Below are positions 46,604 to 53,787 of a DNA stretch of 64,000 nt, piece by piece. The notes beneath the pieces are model-generated. The model was given only the letters and a program-made list of their open reading frames with translations, ran no database searches and was not told the DNA's origin. This DNA comes from CAXMMR01 sp965198995 (GTDB lineage: Bacteria > Pseudomonadota > Alphaproteobacteria > Acetobacterales > Acetobacteraceae): NCBI GenBank assembly GCA_965198995.1, contig CBDAQG010000002.1:682001-746000 (forward strand), written 5' to 3'. Each line of letters begins with the position of its first letter. Positions within the stretch are counted from its first letter, which is position 1. The position numbers were made by a program, and so were the translations under genes.

Positions 46604-47716
46604 ATGATGAAGCGGCTATGGCGGCGCAAGGCGGCACGACAAACGCCCGGACGAGCCGCGTCCGGCATGCGCTTCATCACCGAAGTCGCGCTCGGCGCCG
46701 CCACGGCGCTGCTGGAGGCGGCGCCCGCCCCGCCGGCCGGCGGGGCCGCCGCCCCCGCTCCGGGCTCATCGGACCGACCGCCCGGGTCGCGGGGCGAGCC
46801 TCCCGCCGAGGTGCCGGCCGAGCGCCCGGGGATGAAGGCGGAGAGCCCGATCGAGATCCCGCCGCGCGGCTGGTGGCAGATCGGCAAGCGGGTTGCGGTC
46901 AACTTCTCCAGCCATCGCGTGATGGCCGAGGCGGCCAGCGTCACATTCTACGGCCTGCTGGCCTTGTTTCCCGCACTGGCCGCGTTCGTCTCGCTGTACG
47001 GCTTCGTCGCCGATCCGGTGAGGCTGAACGACCAGCTCACCACCTTGCACGGCGTGCTGCCGAGCGGCGGTCTCGACATCATCTCCGAACAGCTGCACGC
47101 GCTGACCAGCAGCTCGAAGAAGGCGCTGGGCTTCGGCTTCCTGGTCGGGCTTGCGACGTCGCTGTGGAGTGCGAACGCCGGCGTGAAGTCGCTGCTGGAC
47201 GCCTTGAACATCGTCTACGGCACGGACGAAAAGCGTGGCTTCATCAAGCTGACCCTGGTTTCGTTCGCCTTCACGCTAGGCGGCGTCGTCTTTCTGATGG
47301 TGGCGCTCGGCAGCATCGTGGTGCTGCCGGTGGCGCTGCACTTCCTCGGTCTCGACAGCCTGGCCAAGACGCTGCTGGGGTTGGCGCGCTGGCCGCTGCT
47401 GTTCCTGGTCGTGGCCAGCTTCCTTGCCGTCGTCTTCCGCTGGGGACCCTGCCGGGCGATCGCCAAGTGGCGCTGGGTGACGCCGGGCGGCCTGGTGGCG
47501 ACGGTGCTGTGGATTGCGGTGTCGGCGTTGTTCTCCTGGTACGTCGCCAGCTTCGGCAACTACAACAAAACCTACGGCTCGCTCGGCGCCGTGATCGGCT
47601 TCATGACCTGGCTATGGTTGTCGCTCTCGGTGATCCTGACCGGCGCGCTGCTCGACAGCGAGCTGGAGCGGCAGACCGCACAGGACACCACCGCCCCTGC
47701 GGCGGCGGCCGCGTGA
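46604..47716 (+). CDS. YihY/BrkB family inner-membrane protein
   Basis: A 370-aa protein. Residues 1-85 are a Pro/Ala-rich region; the YihY core has FSSHRVMAEAASVTFYGLLA, FPALAAFVSLYGFVAD, SLWSANAGVKSLLDALNIVY, the RWGPCRAIAKWRWVTPGG loop and MTWLWLSLSVILTGALLDSE, with six hydrophobic segments. Once called ribonuclease BN in error; function unknown. ATG 46604 or 46607, preceded by AGGGAGG. Its TGA overlaps the GT2 start (GTGA). Confidence 0.9.
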   Translation: MMKRLWRRKAARQTPGRAASGMRFITEVALGAATALLEAAPAPPAGGAAAPAPGSSDRPPGSRGEPPAEVPAERPGMKAESPIEIPPRGWWQIGKRVAVNFSSHRVMAEAASVTFYGLLALFPALAAFVSLYGFVADPVRLNDQLTTLHGVLPSGGLDIISEQLHALTSSSKKALGFGFLVGLATSLWSANAGVKSLLDALNIVYGTDEKRGFIKLTLVSFAFTLGGVVFLMVALGSIVVLPVALHFLGLDSLAKTLLGLARWPLLFLVVASFLAVVFRWGPCRAIAKWRWVTPGGLVATVLWIAVSALFSWYVASFGNYNKTYGSLGAVIGFMTWLWLSLSVILTGALLDSELERQTAQDTTAPAAAAA

Positions 47717-48858
47717 CAGGCTGGCATGACGGACGCGAGCGGGTGCCGACGATCGCGATCCCCGTGCATGACGAGGTCGACCGCATTGGCGGCTGTCTGA
47801 AGTCGATCGCCAGGCAGGCCGGTGCGCCGCCGCCCAAGGTTTTGCTGCTGCTCAACAACTGCCGCGACGGCACGGCGATCGTCGTGCGCTCGCTGCGCCG
47901 GCAGTTGGCGCTGGACGTCGAGGTCATCGAGCACGACTTCGCGCCTCCATCCGCCAATGCGGGGCACGCGCGGGCGCTCGCGATGACCCTCGCGGCAGAG
48001 CAGGCCGGCCCGGCCGGCGTGTTGCTGACGACGGATGCCGACAGCCTGGCGCCAGCGGACTGGCTGGCGCGCAACCTGGCCGCGCTCGCCGGCGGGGCGG
48101 AGGTCGTGTGCGGCCAGGCGGTGATCGATCCGGTGGAGGCGCTGGCGATCCACCCCAGCCTGCATGAGGACGACCGCCTCGAGATCGCCTACGGCACGCT
48201 GCTCGACGAGCTCGACTCGCTCATCGACCCGGATCCGGCCGACCCATGGCCACGGCATGGCGAGGAGAGCGGCGCCAGCCTGGCGGTGACCGTCGAGGCC
48301 TGGCGGCGCGCCGGCGGCGTGCCGAAGCTGCCGCTCGGCGAGGACCGCGCCTTCATCGCCGCCCTGCGCCGCGTCGACGCCCGCATCCGCCACGACCCGA
48401 CCGTGCACGTCATCGTCTCCGGACGGCTGCAGGGACGGGCCGCCGGCGGCATGGCGGAGACGATGGCCCGGCGGATGGTGCGGCAGGACCCGGCGATCGA
48501 CGACCGCTTCGAGCCGGCCGAGGCCTGCTGCCGGCGAGCCACCCTGCGCGCGGCGTTCCGGCGCCGCACCTCTTCCGACAGCCTCGCCGAAGCCCTCCAG
48601 GTGGCGCCGCGACTGGTGCGCGGGGCGGCAGCAGCCCGGTATTTCGGCGAGGGTTGGGCGATGCTCGAGGTGGCGAGCCCCGTTTTGGTGAGGCGGCCTG
48701 TGCTGCGCTCGGAGTTGGCGGCGGAAACCGCTCAGGCCAGGGCAAGGGTCTGGTCGCTCGTTGCGACGAGAGGCGAGCCACTGAGTTCGAGCAGTCAAGG
48801 CCAGGGCTCTGCCCTGGACCCGCTGAAGCCCGTGGCTAGAGACCCCTTACGTTTTTAG
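47713..48858 (+). CDS. GT2-like glycosyltransferase, 3' end inside a repeat
   Basis: A 381-aa protein with a GT-A fold: VPTIAIPVHDEVDRIGGCL at the N-terminus, LLLLNNCRDGTA, TTDADSLAPADWLARNLAAL with the DXD-type motif near residue 105, and LPLGEDRAFIAALRR with the ED catalytic region. No transmembrane segment is obvious. It starts at GTG 47713 overlapping the BrkB stop. The last ~20 residues (SQGQGSALDPLKPVARDPLR) are translated from repeat P11, so the original stop codon has been lost. It faces the methyltransferase/PIG-L/ACAD operon and in other bacteria, as I recall, such a GT2 gene belongs to that group. Confidence 0.82.
   Translation: MTGWHDGRERVPTIAIPVHDEVDRIGGCLKSIARQAGAPPPKVLLLLNNCRDGTAIVVRSLRRQLALDVEVIEHDFAPPSANAGHARALAMTLAAEQAGPAGVLLTTDADSLAPADWLARNLAALAGGAEVVCGQAVIDPVEALAIHPSLHEDDRLEIAYGTLLDELDSLIDPDPADPWPRHGEESGASLAVTVEAWRRAGGVPKLPLGEDRAFIAALRRVDARIRHDPTVHVIVSGRLQGRAAGGMAETMARRMVRQDPAIDDRFEPAEACCRRATLRAAFRRRTSSDSLAEALQVAPRLVRGAAAARYFGEGWAMLEVASPVLVRRPVLRSELAAETAQARARVWSLVATRGEPLSSSSQGQGSALDPLKPVARDPLRF
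48797..48850 (-). repeat. P-family element, partial copy P11 (within coding sequence)
   Basis: caaggccagggctctgccct and ggacccgctgaagcccgtgg, then gaccccttac. It overlaps the 3' ends of the convergent GT2 and methyltransferase genes and supplies the TAA of the latter (48849-48847). Confidence 0.8.
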
Positions 48859-49410
48859 TCGATCGATGCGGTAGGTGGCCTCGATTGCCACGCGCTCATG
48901 TTTGAGCGTTGAGGCCTTGATGAATAGCTCTGCTGCGCGGTCACCGGTGCACGGGGCGTCGTTCGGGCCGGTCCAGTTCACTAAAACGACCGTGCCGTCC
49001 GGCGTGAGCGCTGCGGCGGCGCGTCTGGCGGTCGTCTCGATGTCGGCGGGCGAGAGGAAGTAGAGCACCTCGGAAAACAGGATCACGTCGAAGCGGCCAG
49101 CCGGCCAGCCGGCCGGAACGCCCGCCTGCAGGAAGCGGACGTTGCCACAGGCGGCGCAGGTCGCACGGGCCTGTGCGAGGGCGGCCGCTGCGAAGTCGAG
49201 CGCCAGCAGGTGGTCGCAGCGCGGCGCCAGGCGGCTCGTCAGCACGCCGATCGAGCAGCCGACCTCGAGCAGGTCGCCGCAGCGCGCCGGCAGCGCGGCA
49301 AGCGTCGCCTCGTATTTGGCACGCTCATAGGCGCTGCCATGGAAGTCCCATGGATCGGGATTGCTGGCGTAGAGGCGGTCGAAGGTGGCGGCGTCCCACG
49401 AGCCGGTCAT
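48847..49410 (-). CDS. class I SAM-dependent methyltransferase, NodS-like
   Basis: A 187-aa methyltransferase with WDAATFDRLYASNPDPWDF and YERAKYEATLAALPA at the N-terminus, the SAM motif LLEVGCSIGVLTSRLA near residue 47, FDVILFSEVLYFLSP and VLVNWTGPND. The layout matches the NodS family, whose founding member N-methylates the deacetylated glucosamine of Nod factor. Its ATG overlaps the PIG-L stop (ATGA). Substrate here is unknown. Confidence 0.85.
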   Translation of the reverse strand: MTGSWDAATFDRLYASNPDPWDFHGSAYERAKYEATLAALPARCGDLLEVGCSIGVLTSRLAPRCDHLLALDFAAAALAQARATCAACGNVRFLQAGVPAGWPAGRFDVILFSEVLYFLSPADIETTARRAAAALTPDGTVVLVNWTGPNDAPCTGDRAAELFIKASTLKHERVAIEATYRIDRLKT

Positions 49411-50141
49411 CGCCCGGCCTCCAGGTACACCTCGTAGGGGCGGCGGAAGAGGCCGAGCAGCGCCTCGGGCAGGCGAAATCCCGCGGGGTCATCATCGATC
49501 AGGCCCGTCAGTTGCGAGGCATGCGCTCGGATCGCGGCCGCCTTGGCGGCCAGCCGCGCGGTGATGTCGAGCCGCCAGCCTGTCCACGCCCGCTCCGGCA
49601 AGAGGGTGTCGTTGGGCAGCGTCCAGCCCCACACCGGATAGCAGAGCAGGCGCAGGGCCGCCCGGTCGGCGGTCGCGACAGCCAGGTGCCAGGCGGCGAG
49701 GTGGTCGCAATGCGGATCGTGTGGCCAGGTGGTCAGCAGCGTGGCGGCGCGCGCGTCGCTGGCCAGCATCGCCAGCCGGTCGGCCAGGCGTTCCAGCGCC
49801 GGTCCGCCATGCGGCGCCGCCGTGTCGGTGGCGCCAAGATGGTGCAGCCGCCCGGGCGGCAGGCCGAGTGCCGCCACCGCGGCGGCGGCCTCGTCGGCAC
49901 GCAAAGCCGCGAGACGTGCCGGCGGATAGCGGCGCGAGTTCGGGTGCGAGCCGACGCCGTCGGTCAGGATGACGACGACCGGCGGCCGGCCGGCGGCGCA
50001 GAGCTCGGCGATCAAGCCGCCGCAGCCCAGGCTCTCGTCGTCGGGATGCGGGGCGAGGATCAGGCAGATCCCGCCGGCGATGCTGGCGGCGTCGGCGAAG
50101 GGCAGGGCGGCAAACCCCTCGAGCAGCGGCCCGGCCAGCAT
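49407..50141 (-). CDS. PIG-L family deacetylase
   Basis: A 244-aa zinc-dependent de-N-acetylase of the LmbE/MshB type: ICLILAPHPDDESLGCGG near residue 25 (zinc AHPDDE motif as APHPDDE), LTDGVGSHPNSRRYPPARLA and TTWPHDPHCDHLAAW with the third zinc His. Likely removes an acetyl group from an amino sugar. ATG 50141 shares one base with the stop of the upstream acyl-CoA-dehydrogenase-like gene (TGATG). It is the middle gene of a three-gene operon. Confidence 0.88.
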   Translation of the reverse strand: MLAGPLLEGFAALPFADAASIAGGICLILAPHPDDESLGCGGLIAELCAAGRPPVVVILTDGVGSHPNSRRYPPARLAALRADEAAAAVAALGLPPGRLHHLGATDTAAPHGGPALERLADRLAMLASDARAATLLTTWPHDPHCDHLAAWHLAVATADRAALRLLCYPVWGWTLPNDTLLPERAWTGWRLDITARLAAKAAAIRAHASQLTGLIDDDPAGFRLPEALLGLFRRPYEVYLEAGR

Positions 50142-51271
50142 CAGGGCAGCCGACGATTGGCGACGAACCAGGCCGCTGCCTCGGTCAGCGTCTCGTCCGG
50201 CGCCGGCTGGCGCAGGTAGGTCGCGAGATCGCGCAGGATGCGCTCCACCGGGTTGGGCGCGACCAGGCCGGCGAGGCCAAGGCTGCGGGTCACCAGGCGC
50301 ATGGCGTCGAGCGCTGCGGCCTCCACGGCGATGCGAGCGAGGTTCACGGTGGCCGCGACCTCCTCGGCGTCGAGTTGGCCGAGCTCGGCGGCCTCGGCGG
50401 CCCGGGTGGTCCAGAGCCGGGCGGTGCCGGCGGCGACCAGCGCCTCGCCGAGCCGGGCGAGCTGCAACGGCGCCTCGGCCCGGCGGCGTGCGACGAGCTG
50501 CTCGCCGGCCAGGGCGACGAGGCTGTCGAGCCCGCCAAGCGCGACCGCCGAGCCGCGCCAGGCGCCCGCGGAGAACTCCGGCTGGCGAAGATAGTCGCCC
50601 GGCGCGCCGATCAGGCTGTCAGGCTCGACGGCGAGATCGTCCAGGCTCATCGAGGCGGTCACCGCCGCACGCACGCCATGCAGCCTCGTCGCCGAGCCCG
50701 GCACGACGCGCTCGCCCGGGGCGAGGCGCAGCACCAGCATCTGCTCCGGCTCATCGGGCCGGCGGGCGGTCACCAGCGGGCGGGTGACGTAACCCGCGCC
50801 GGAGCAGACGATCTTGCCGCCCGCCAGGACGTCGCCGCGGTTGAGGCGCAAGCCGGGTGGCGGCTCGGTGTTCCAGATGGCGAACAGATGGCCCGCGGCG
50901 GCGTCCGCGGCAGCCCGGCGGCGCTGGTCCGCGCCGCCATAGAGCGCAATCAGCTTGAGCGCGTTGACGTGGCCCTCGTAGAGCCGCCCGACGGCGATGC
51001 TGCCGCGCCCGAGCGCGCCCAGCACCGCGACTAGCCCCGCGACCCCGCCTGGCTCCGTGCCAAAGCCAAGGCCGCCATCAGCGCCCGGCATCGGCGCCAG
51101 CAAGGCGCCCGCCGCGCGCAACGCGGCGATCGAGCGGGCCGGGAACGCCGGCGCCTCGTCGCAGATGGCTGCCTCGTCGCGCAGCAAGGGCACCAGCGCC
51201 TCGATCGCGCCAACGAGGCGATCAGGGCCGACCTCGAGCTTCGCGGCGGGCGACGTCATCATGTCCGGCAT
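50141..51271 (-). CDS. acyl-CoA-dehydrogenase-like flavoprotein
   Basis: A 376-aa protein with the ACAD layout: N-terminal helical part ending LLAPMPGADGGLGFG, a central beta domain (AIWNTEPPPGLRL, LAGGKIVCSGAGYVTRPLV) and a C-terminal helical bundle ending NPVERILRDLATYLRQPAPD. After RDLATYLRQPAPD there is no (Y/H)EG(T/A) motif with the catalytic Glu, so it may act as a flavin monooxygenase or other oxidase and not as a true acyl-CoA dehydrogenase. ATG 51271 is the first in-frame ATG after the sRNA promoter region. First gene of the ACAD-PIG-L-methyltransferase operon. Confidence 0.82.
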   Translation of the reverse strand: MPDMMTSPAAKLEVGPDRLVGAIEALVPLLRDEAAICDEAPAFPARSIAALRAAGALLAPMPGADGGLGFGTEPGGVAGLVAVLGALGRGSIAVGRLYEGHVNALKLIALYGGADQRRRAAADAAAGHLFAIWNTEPPPGLRLNRGDVLAGGKIVCSGAGYVTRPLVTARRPDEPEQMLVLRLAPGERVVPGSATRLHGVRAAVTASMSLDDLAVEPDSLIGAPGDYLRQPEFSAGAWRGSAVALGGLDSLVALAGEQLVARRRAEAPLQLARLGEALVAAGTARLWTTRAAEAAELGQLDAEEVAATVNLARIAVEAAALDAMRLVTRSLGLAGLVAPNPVERILRDLATYLRQPAPDETLTEAAAWFVANRRLP

Positions 51272-51348
51272 CGTCGGCGAACGCGCCACTCGATCGCAGT
51301 GTTCCTTGCCGGTCTGCAGCCAGGACGCTGCTGCATTGCACAATGGCG

Positions 51349-51376
51349 CTTGCTCAGCGGCGGGAACTCGCTAATT
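51349..51376 (+). promoter_or_regulatory. putative sigma-70-type promoter of the small RNA
   Basis: A -35-like cttgct (51349-51354) and a -10-like ctaatt (51371-51376) with 16 bp between. The predicted transcript would start near 51380-51384, at the first hairpin of the RNA. Confidence 0.5.
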
Positions 51377-51379
51377 TTT

Positions 51380-51462
51380 GCACTGCAGCACGCTGCGGTG
51401 CGCTGTAGTCTTGGACGTTTCCTCCCTAAACTTGGCGGTGCTTCGGCACCGCCATTTTTTTC
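51380..51462 (+). ncRNA. MmgR/suhB-type (alpha-r8) small RNA
   Basis: Orphan transcript of about 80 nt between the ACAD operon and repeat P12. It has a 5' hairpin (gcactgcagc paired with gctgcggtgc, 51380-51401), a single-stranded stretch with tttcctccct (51418-51427), and a strong 3' terminator. The 10-mer UUUCCUCCCU, an anti-Shine-Dalgarno-like motif flanked by hairpins, is the hallmark I recall for the alpha-r8 family (Rfam suhB, MmgR in Sinorhizobium, which affects polyhydroxybutyrate storage). Targets here are unknown. Confidence 0.72.
51434..51462 (+). terminator. intrinsic terminator of the small RNA
   Basis: Stem ggcggtgc / gcaccgcc with a ttcg loop (51434-51453), an A, then seven T residues to 51461, followed by c. 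A textbook Rho-independent terminator. Confidence 0.92.
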
Positions 51463-51475
51463 GCCCGACATAGAC

Positions 51476-51669
51476 CAAGGCCAGGGCTCTGCCCTGGACC
51501 CGCTGGGGGCGGCGCCCCCAGACCCGCATCCGTTAGGGTCTCCTGGCTGGGCGACGCTATTTAGACCGGCTTCCATGACACCGACCCCGCCGAGGAGTCA
51601 TGGATCGGAAATGGATTTTACAGGCTACGGCTTTAATGGGGTCCAGGGACAAAGCCCCTGGCCTTCCTT
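51476..51669 (-). repeat. P-family composite palindromic element, copy P12
   Basis: Complete minus-orientation copy: caaggccagggctctgccct, gcgcccccagacccgcatcc, gaggagtcatggatcggaaa, tggattttacaggctacggc, ggggtccagggacaaagccc and ctggccttcctt. It lies between the sRNA terminator and the stop of the hutG-like gene (TAA, 51672-51670), which it abuts. Confidence 0.85.
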
Positions 51670-52554
51670 TTAGCCGCTCAACCCTAGCAGCGTCGGCGCG
51701 GTCGTTGCCAGCAGGGCTATGAGCGCGGTCAGGTCGGTGTGCAGGCGGCCGAAGCCCGGTCGCTTCTCGTTGGTCTGCTCGTCCATGTAGAGGCCGCGCG
51801 CGACCTCGATCTGCAGCACGTGGATGCCGTCGCGTGGTTTGCCGTAGTGGCGGGTCACGTAGCCGCCGGCATAGGGGTCGTTGCGGCGGACGGTGTAGCC
51901 CTGCGCCAGCAGCGCCTGCTCGACGCTGCGGGTGACGCCGTCGGCGCAGGCGGTGCCGTGCGCGTCGCCGAGCACGATGTCGGGCGGGAAGCGGCGCTCC
52001 TCGACGGCATGCGCCGGCATCGAGTGGCAGTCGATCAGCAGGCAGGCGCCGTGCCGGGCGCGGGCATCCCAGATCAGCCGGCTGAGCGCGTCGTGATAGG
52101 GCTGCCAGAGGTCTCGGATGCGGGTTTCGGCGTCGGCGAAGCGGAGCTTGTCGCGGTAGATCGGCTCGCCCGAGGCGACGACGCGGGCGATCGTGCCGAG
52201 GCCGGCCTCGACGCGCGGGCTGCTGGTGTTGACCCAGGCGGGCAGGGCGCCGTCGAACATCGCCGGGTCGAGCTCCCAGGCCTCGCGGTTCACGTCGCAG
52301 TAGGCGCGCGGGAAGCTGGCGGCGATCAGCGGTGCGCCGAGGCCGGGCGCGGCATCGAAGAGCTGCTCGACATGGCTGTCCTCGCTGCGCCGGAGCACCT
52401 GCGGGTCGAGCCTGGTGGCGGCCAGGAAGTCGGCGCTGTAGTCGTGGCCGGAGTGCGGCGAGGCGAACACCAGGGGAACGCTGCCGCACTCCGGCATGGC
52501 AATCGTGAACGGGGCGGGCGTGGCGGCGGCAACGGGTGGCGGGAGGGTGTCCAT
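51670..52554 (-). CDS. hutG: N-formylglutamate amidohydrolase
   Basis: Hydrolyses N-formyl-L-glutamate to glutamate and formate (last step of one histidine degradation route) or a related N-formyl amino acid. The 294-aa protein has PLVFASPHSGHDYSADFL, RRSEDSHVEQLF, FPRAYCDVNREAWELDP, LIDCHSMP with a zinc-type DCHS, DIVLGDAHGT and IHVLQIEVARGLYMDE, all hallmarks of the FGase (PF05013-type) family. ATG 52554. No other hut gene is present, so the physiological role is open. Confidence 0.9.
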   Translation of the reverse strand: MDTLPPPVAAATPAPFTIAMPECGSVPLVFASPHSGHDYSADFLAATRLDPQVLRRSEDSHVEQLFDAAPGLGAPLIAASFPRAYCDVNREAWELDPAMFDGALPAWVNTSSPRVEAGLGTIARVVASGEPIYRDKLRFADAETRIRDLWQPYHDALSRLIWDARARHGACLLIDCHSMPAHAVEERRFPPDIVLGDAHGTACADGVTRSVEQALLAQGYTVRRNDPYAGGYVTRHYGKPRDGIHVLQIEVARGLYMDEQTNEKRPGFGRLHTDLTALIALLATTAPTLLGLSG

Positions 52555-52647
52555 TACCAATATAGTTACCGCAGCCTGGCGCTCTGTCACGATGCCGCCC
52601 GATGATAACGATGTGCGCCGGCCTGTCCGCCGCGGGGGACCAGGAGC

Positions 52648-53010
52648 ATGCGGCGCACGGTTCTGCTGATCGCGGCGCTGGTGTTCCTCGCCGGGCTGTT
52701 TCTCGACACCGCCGGGCTGATCGAGCTGTCCTGGCTGTGCGTGAGCGGGCGCTGCGGGCTGCCGGTGCGCTTCGCGCTGCCGGGGCTGGGGCTGCTGCTC
52801 GCCGGCGGCGCGCTGCTGCTCGGGCCACCGCCGGCGCCGGTGGCGACGGGCAAACGCAAGCCGGGCGCCAAGGCGAAGCCAAAATCGACGCCCAAACCGA
52901 AGCCCGCCGGGCAAAAGCCGAAGGCCGCGGGCAATCGCGCCGCGCCGGCGCGGCAACCTTCCGCCGCCGCGGCGCTTCGTCGTCGGACGGCGGCGAAGGC
53001 TACCAAGTAG
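52648..53010 (+). CDS. small membrane protein with Lys/Pro/Ala-rich tail
   Basis: A 120-aa protein: two hydrophobic segments (VLLIAALVFLAGLFLDTAGL near residue 5 and LPGLGLLLAGGALLLGPP near 45) with a WLCVSGRCGLP loop containing two cysteines, then a basic, disordered tail (KRKPGAKAKPKSTPKPKPAG). No family recognised. It is 21 bp upstream of the S49 peptidase gene on the same strand, so probably co-transcribed. Confidence 0.7.
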   Translation: MRRTVLLIAALVFLAGLFLDTAGLIELSWLCVSGRCGLPVRFALPGLGLLLAGGALLLGPPPAPVATGKRKPGAKAKPKSTPKPKPAGQKPKAAGNRAAPARQPSAAAALRRRTAAKATK

Positions 53011-53031
53011 GGCGGTGGAGGCAGACGCGTG

Positions 53032-53787
53032 ATGAAGCTGATGTTCTGGCGGCCCAAGCAAGTGCCGGTGTTGCGGCTGCACGGCCTGATCGCCGCGCGC
53101 GCGGATGCGCTCAACATCGACAGCGTCAAGCCGGCGCTGCTCAAGGCCTGCGCCGCCGCGGCCGGCGCCACCCTGGTGCTCGACATCGACAGCCCAGGCG
53201 GCTCGCCGGTGCAGTCCGACCTGATCGGCCGGGCGATCCTGCACGAGGCGGAGCAGAAGCGGGTGACGCTCGTCGCCGTGATCGGCGAGGCGGGCGCCTC
53301 GGGCGGCTACTGGCTGGCCTGCGCGGCGGGCACGATCCGCGCCAACCCGATGAGCATCGTCGGCTCGATCGGCGTGCGCGGCGGCAGCTTTGGTTTGAGC
53401 GACCTGCTGGCGCGCTACGGGGTGGAGCGGCGGCTCTACACCGCCGGCGAGAACAAGGCGCGGCTGGACCCGTTCTCGCCGGAGAAGCCGGAGGACCGCG
53501 CCTTCATCCAGACCCTGCTCGACGACGTGCACACGCAGTTCAAGGACTGGGTGCGCAGCCGCCGCGGCAGCCGGCTTTCGGACGAGCCGAAGGTGTTCGA
53601 CGGCAGCTTCTTCCTCGGCCAGGAGGGCGTGGCGCTGGGCCTGGTCGACGCGCTCGGCGACCTCGACACGGTGGTGCGCGAGCTCGGCGGGGAGACGGCG
53701 AGCGCGCAGGTGTTCCGGCCAAGGCGGCGGCGCAGCGTGGTCTCCCGGCTGACCGGGGCGGCGGTGCGGAGCGTGCTGGAGGGATAG
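53032..53787 (+). CDS. S49 family serine peptidase (SppA/SohB-like)
   Basis: A 251-aa protein of the signal-peptide-peptidase family: LVLDIDSPGGSPVQSDLIG near residue 46, the catalytic serine in GASGGYWLACAA near residue 88, MSIVGSIGVRGG and the lysine region in TAGENKARLDPFSPE. It lacks an N-terminal membrane anchor, so it corresponds to the short, cytosolic-facing or peripheral type; the adjacent membrane protein could tether it. ATG 53032, with ggtggagg upstream; GTG 53029 is an alternative. Its TAG abuts repeat D4. Confidence 0.88.
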   Translation: MKLMFWRPKQVPVLRLHGLIAARADALNIDSVKPALLKACAAAAGATLVLDIDSPGGSPVQSDLIGRAILHEAEQKRVTLVAVIGEAGASGGYWLACAAGTIRANPMSIVGSIGVRGGSFGLSDLLARYGVERRLYTAGENKARLDPFSPEKPEDRAFIQTLLDDVHTQFKDWVRSRRGSRLSDEPKVFDGSFFLGQEGVALGLVDALGDLDTVVRELGGETASAQVFRPRRRRSVVSRLTGAAVRSVLEG

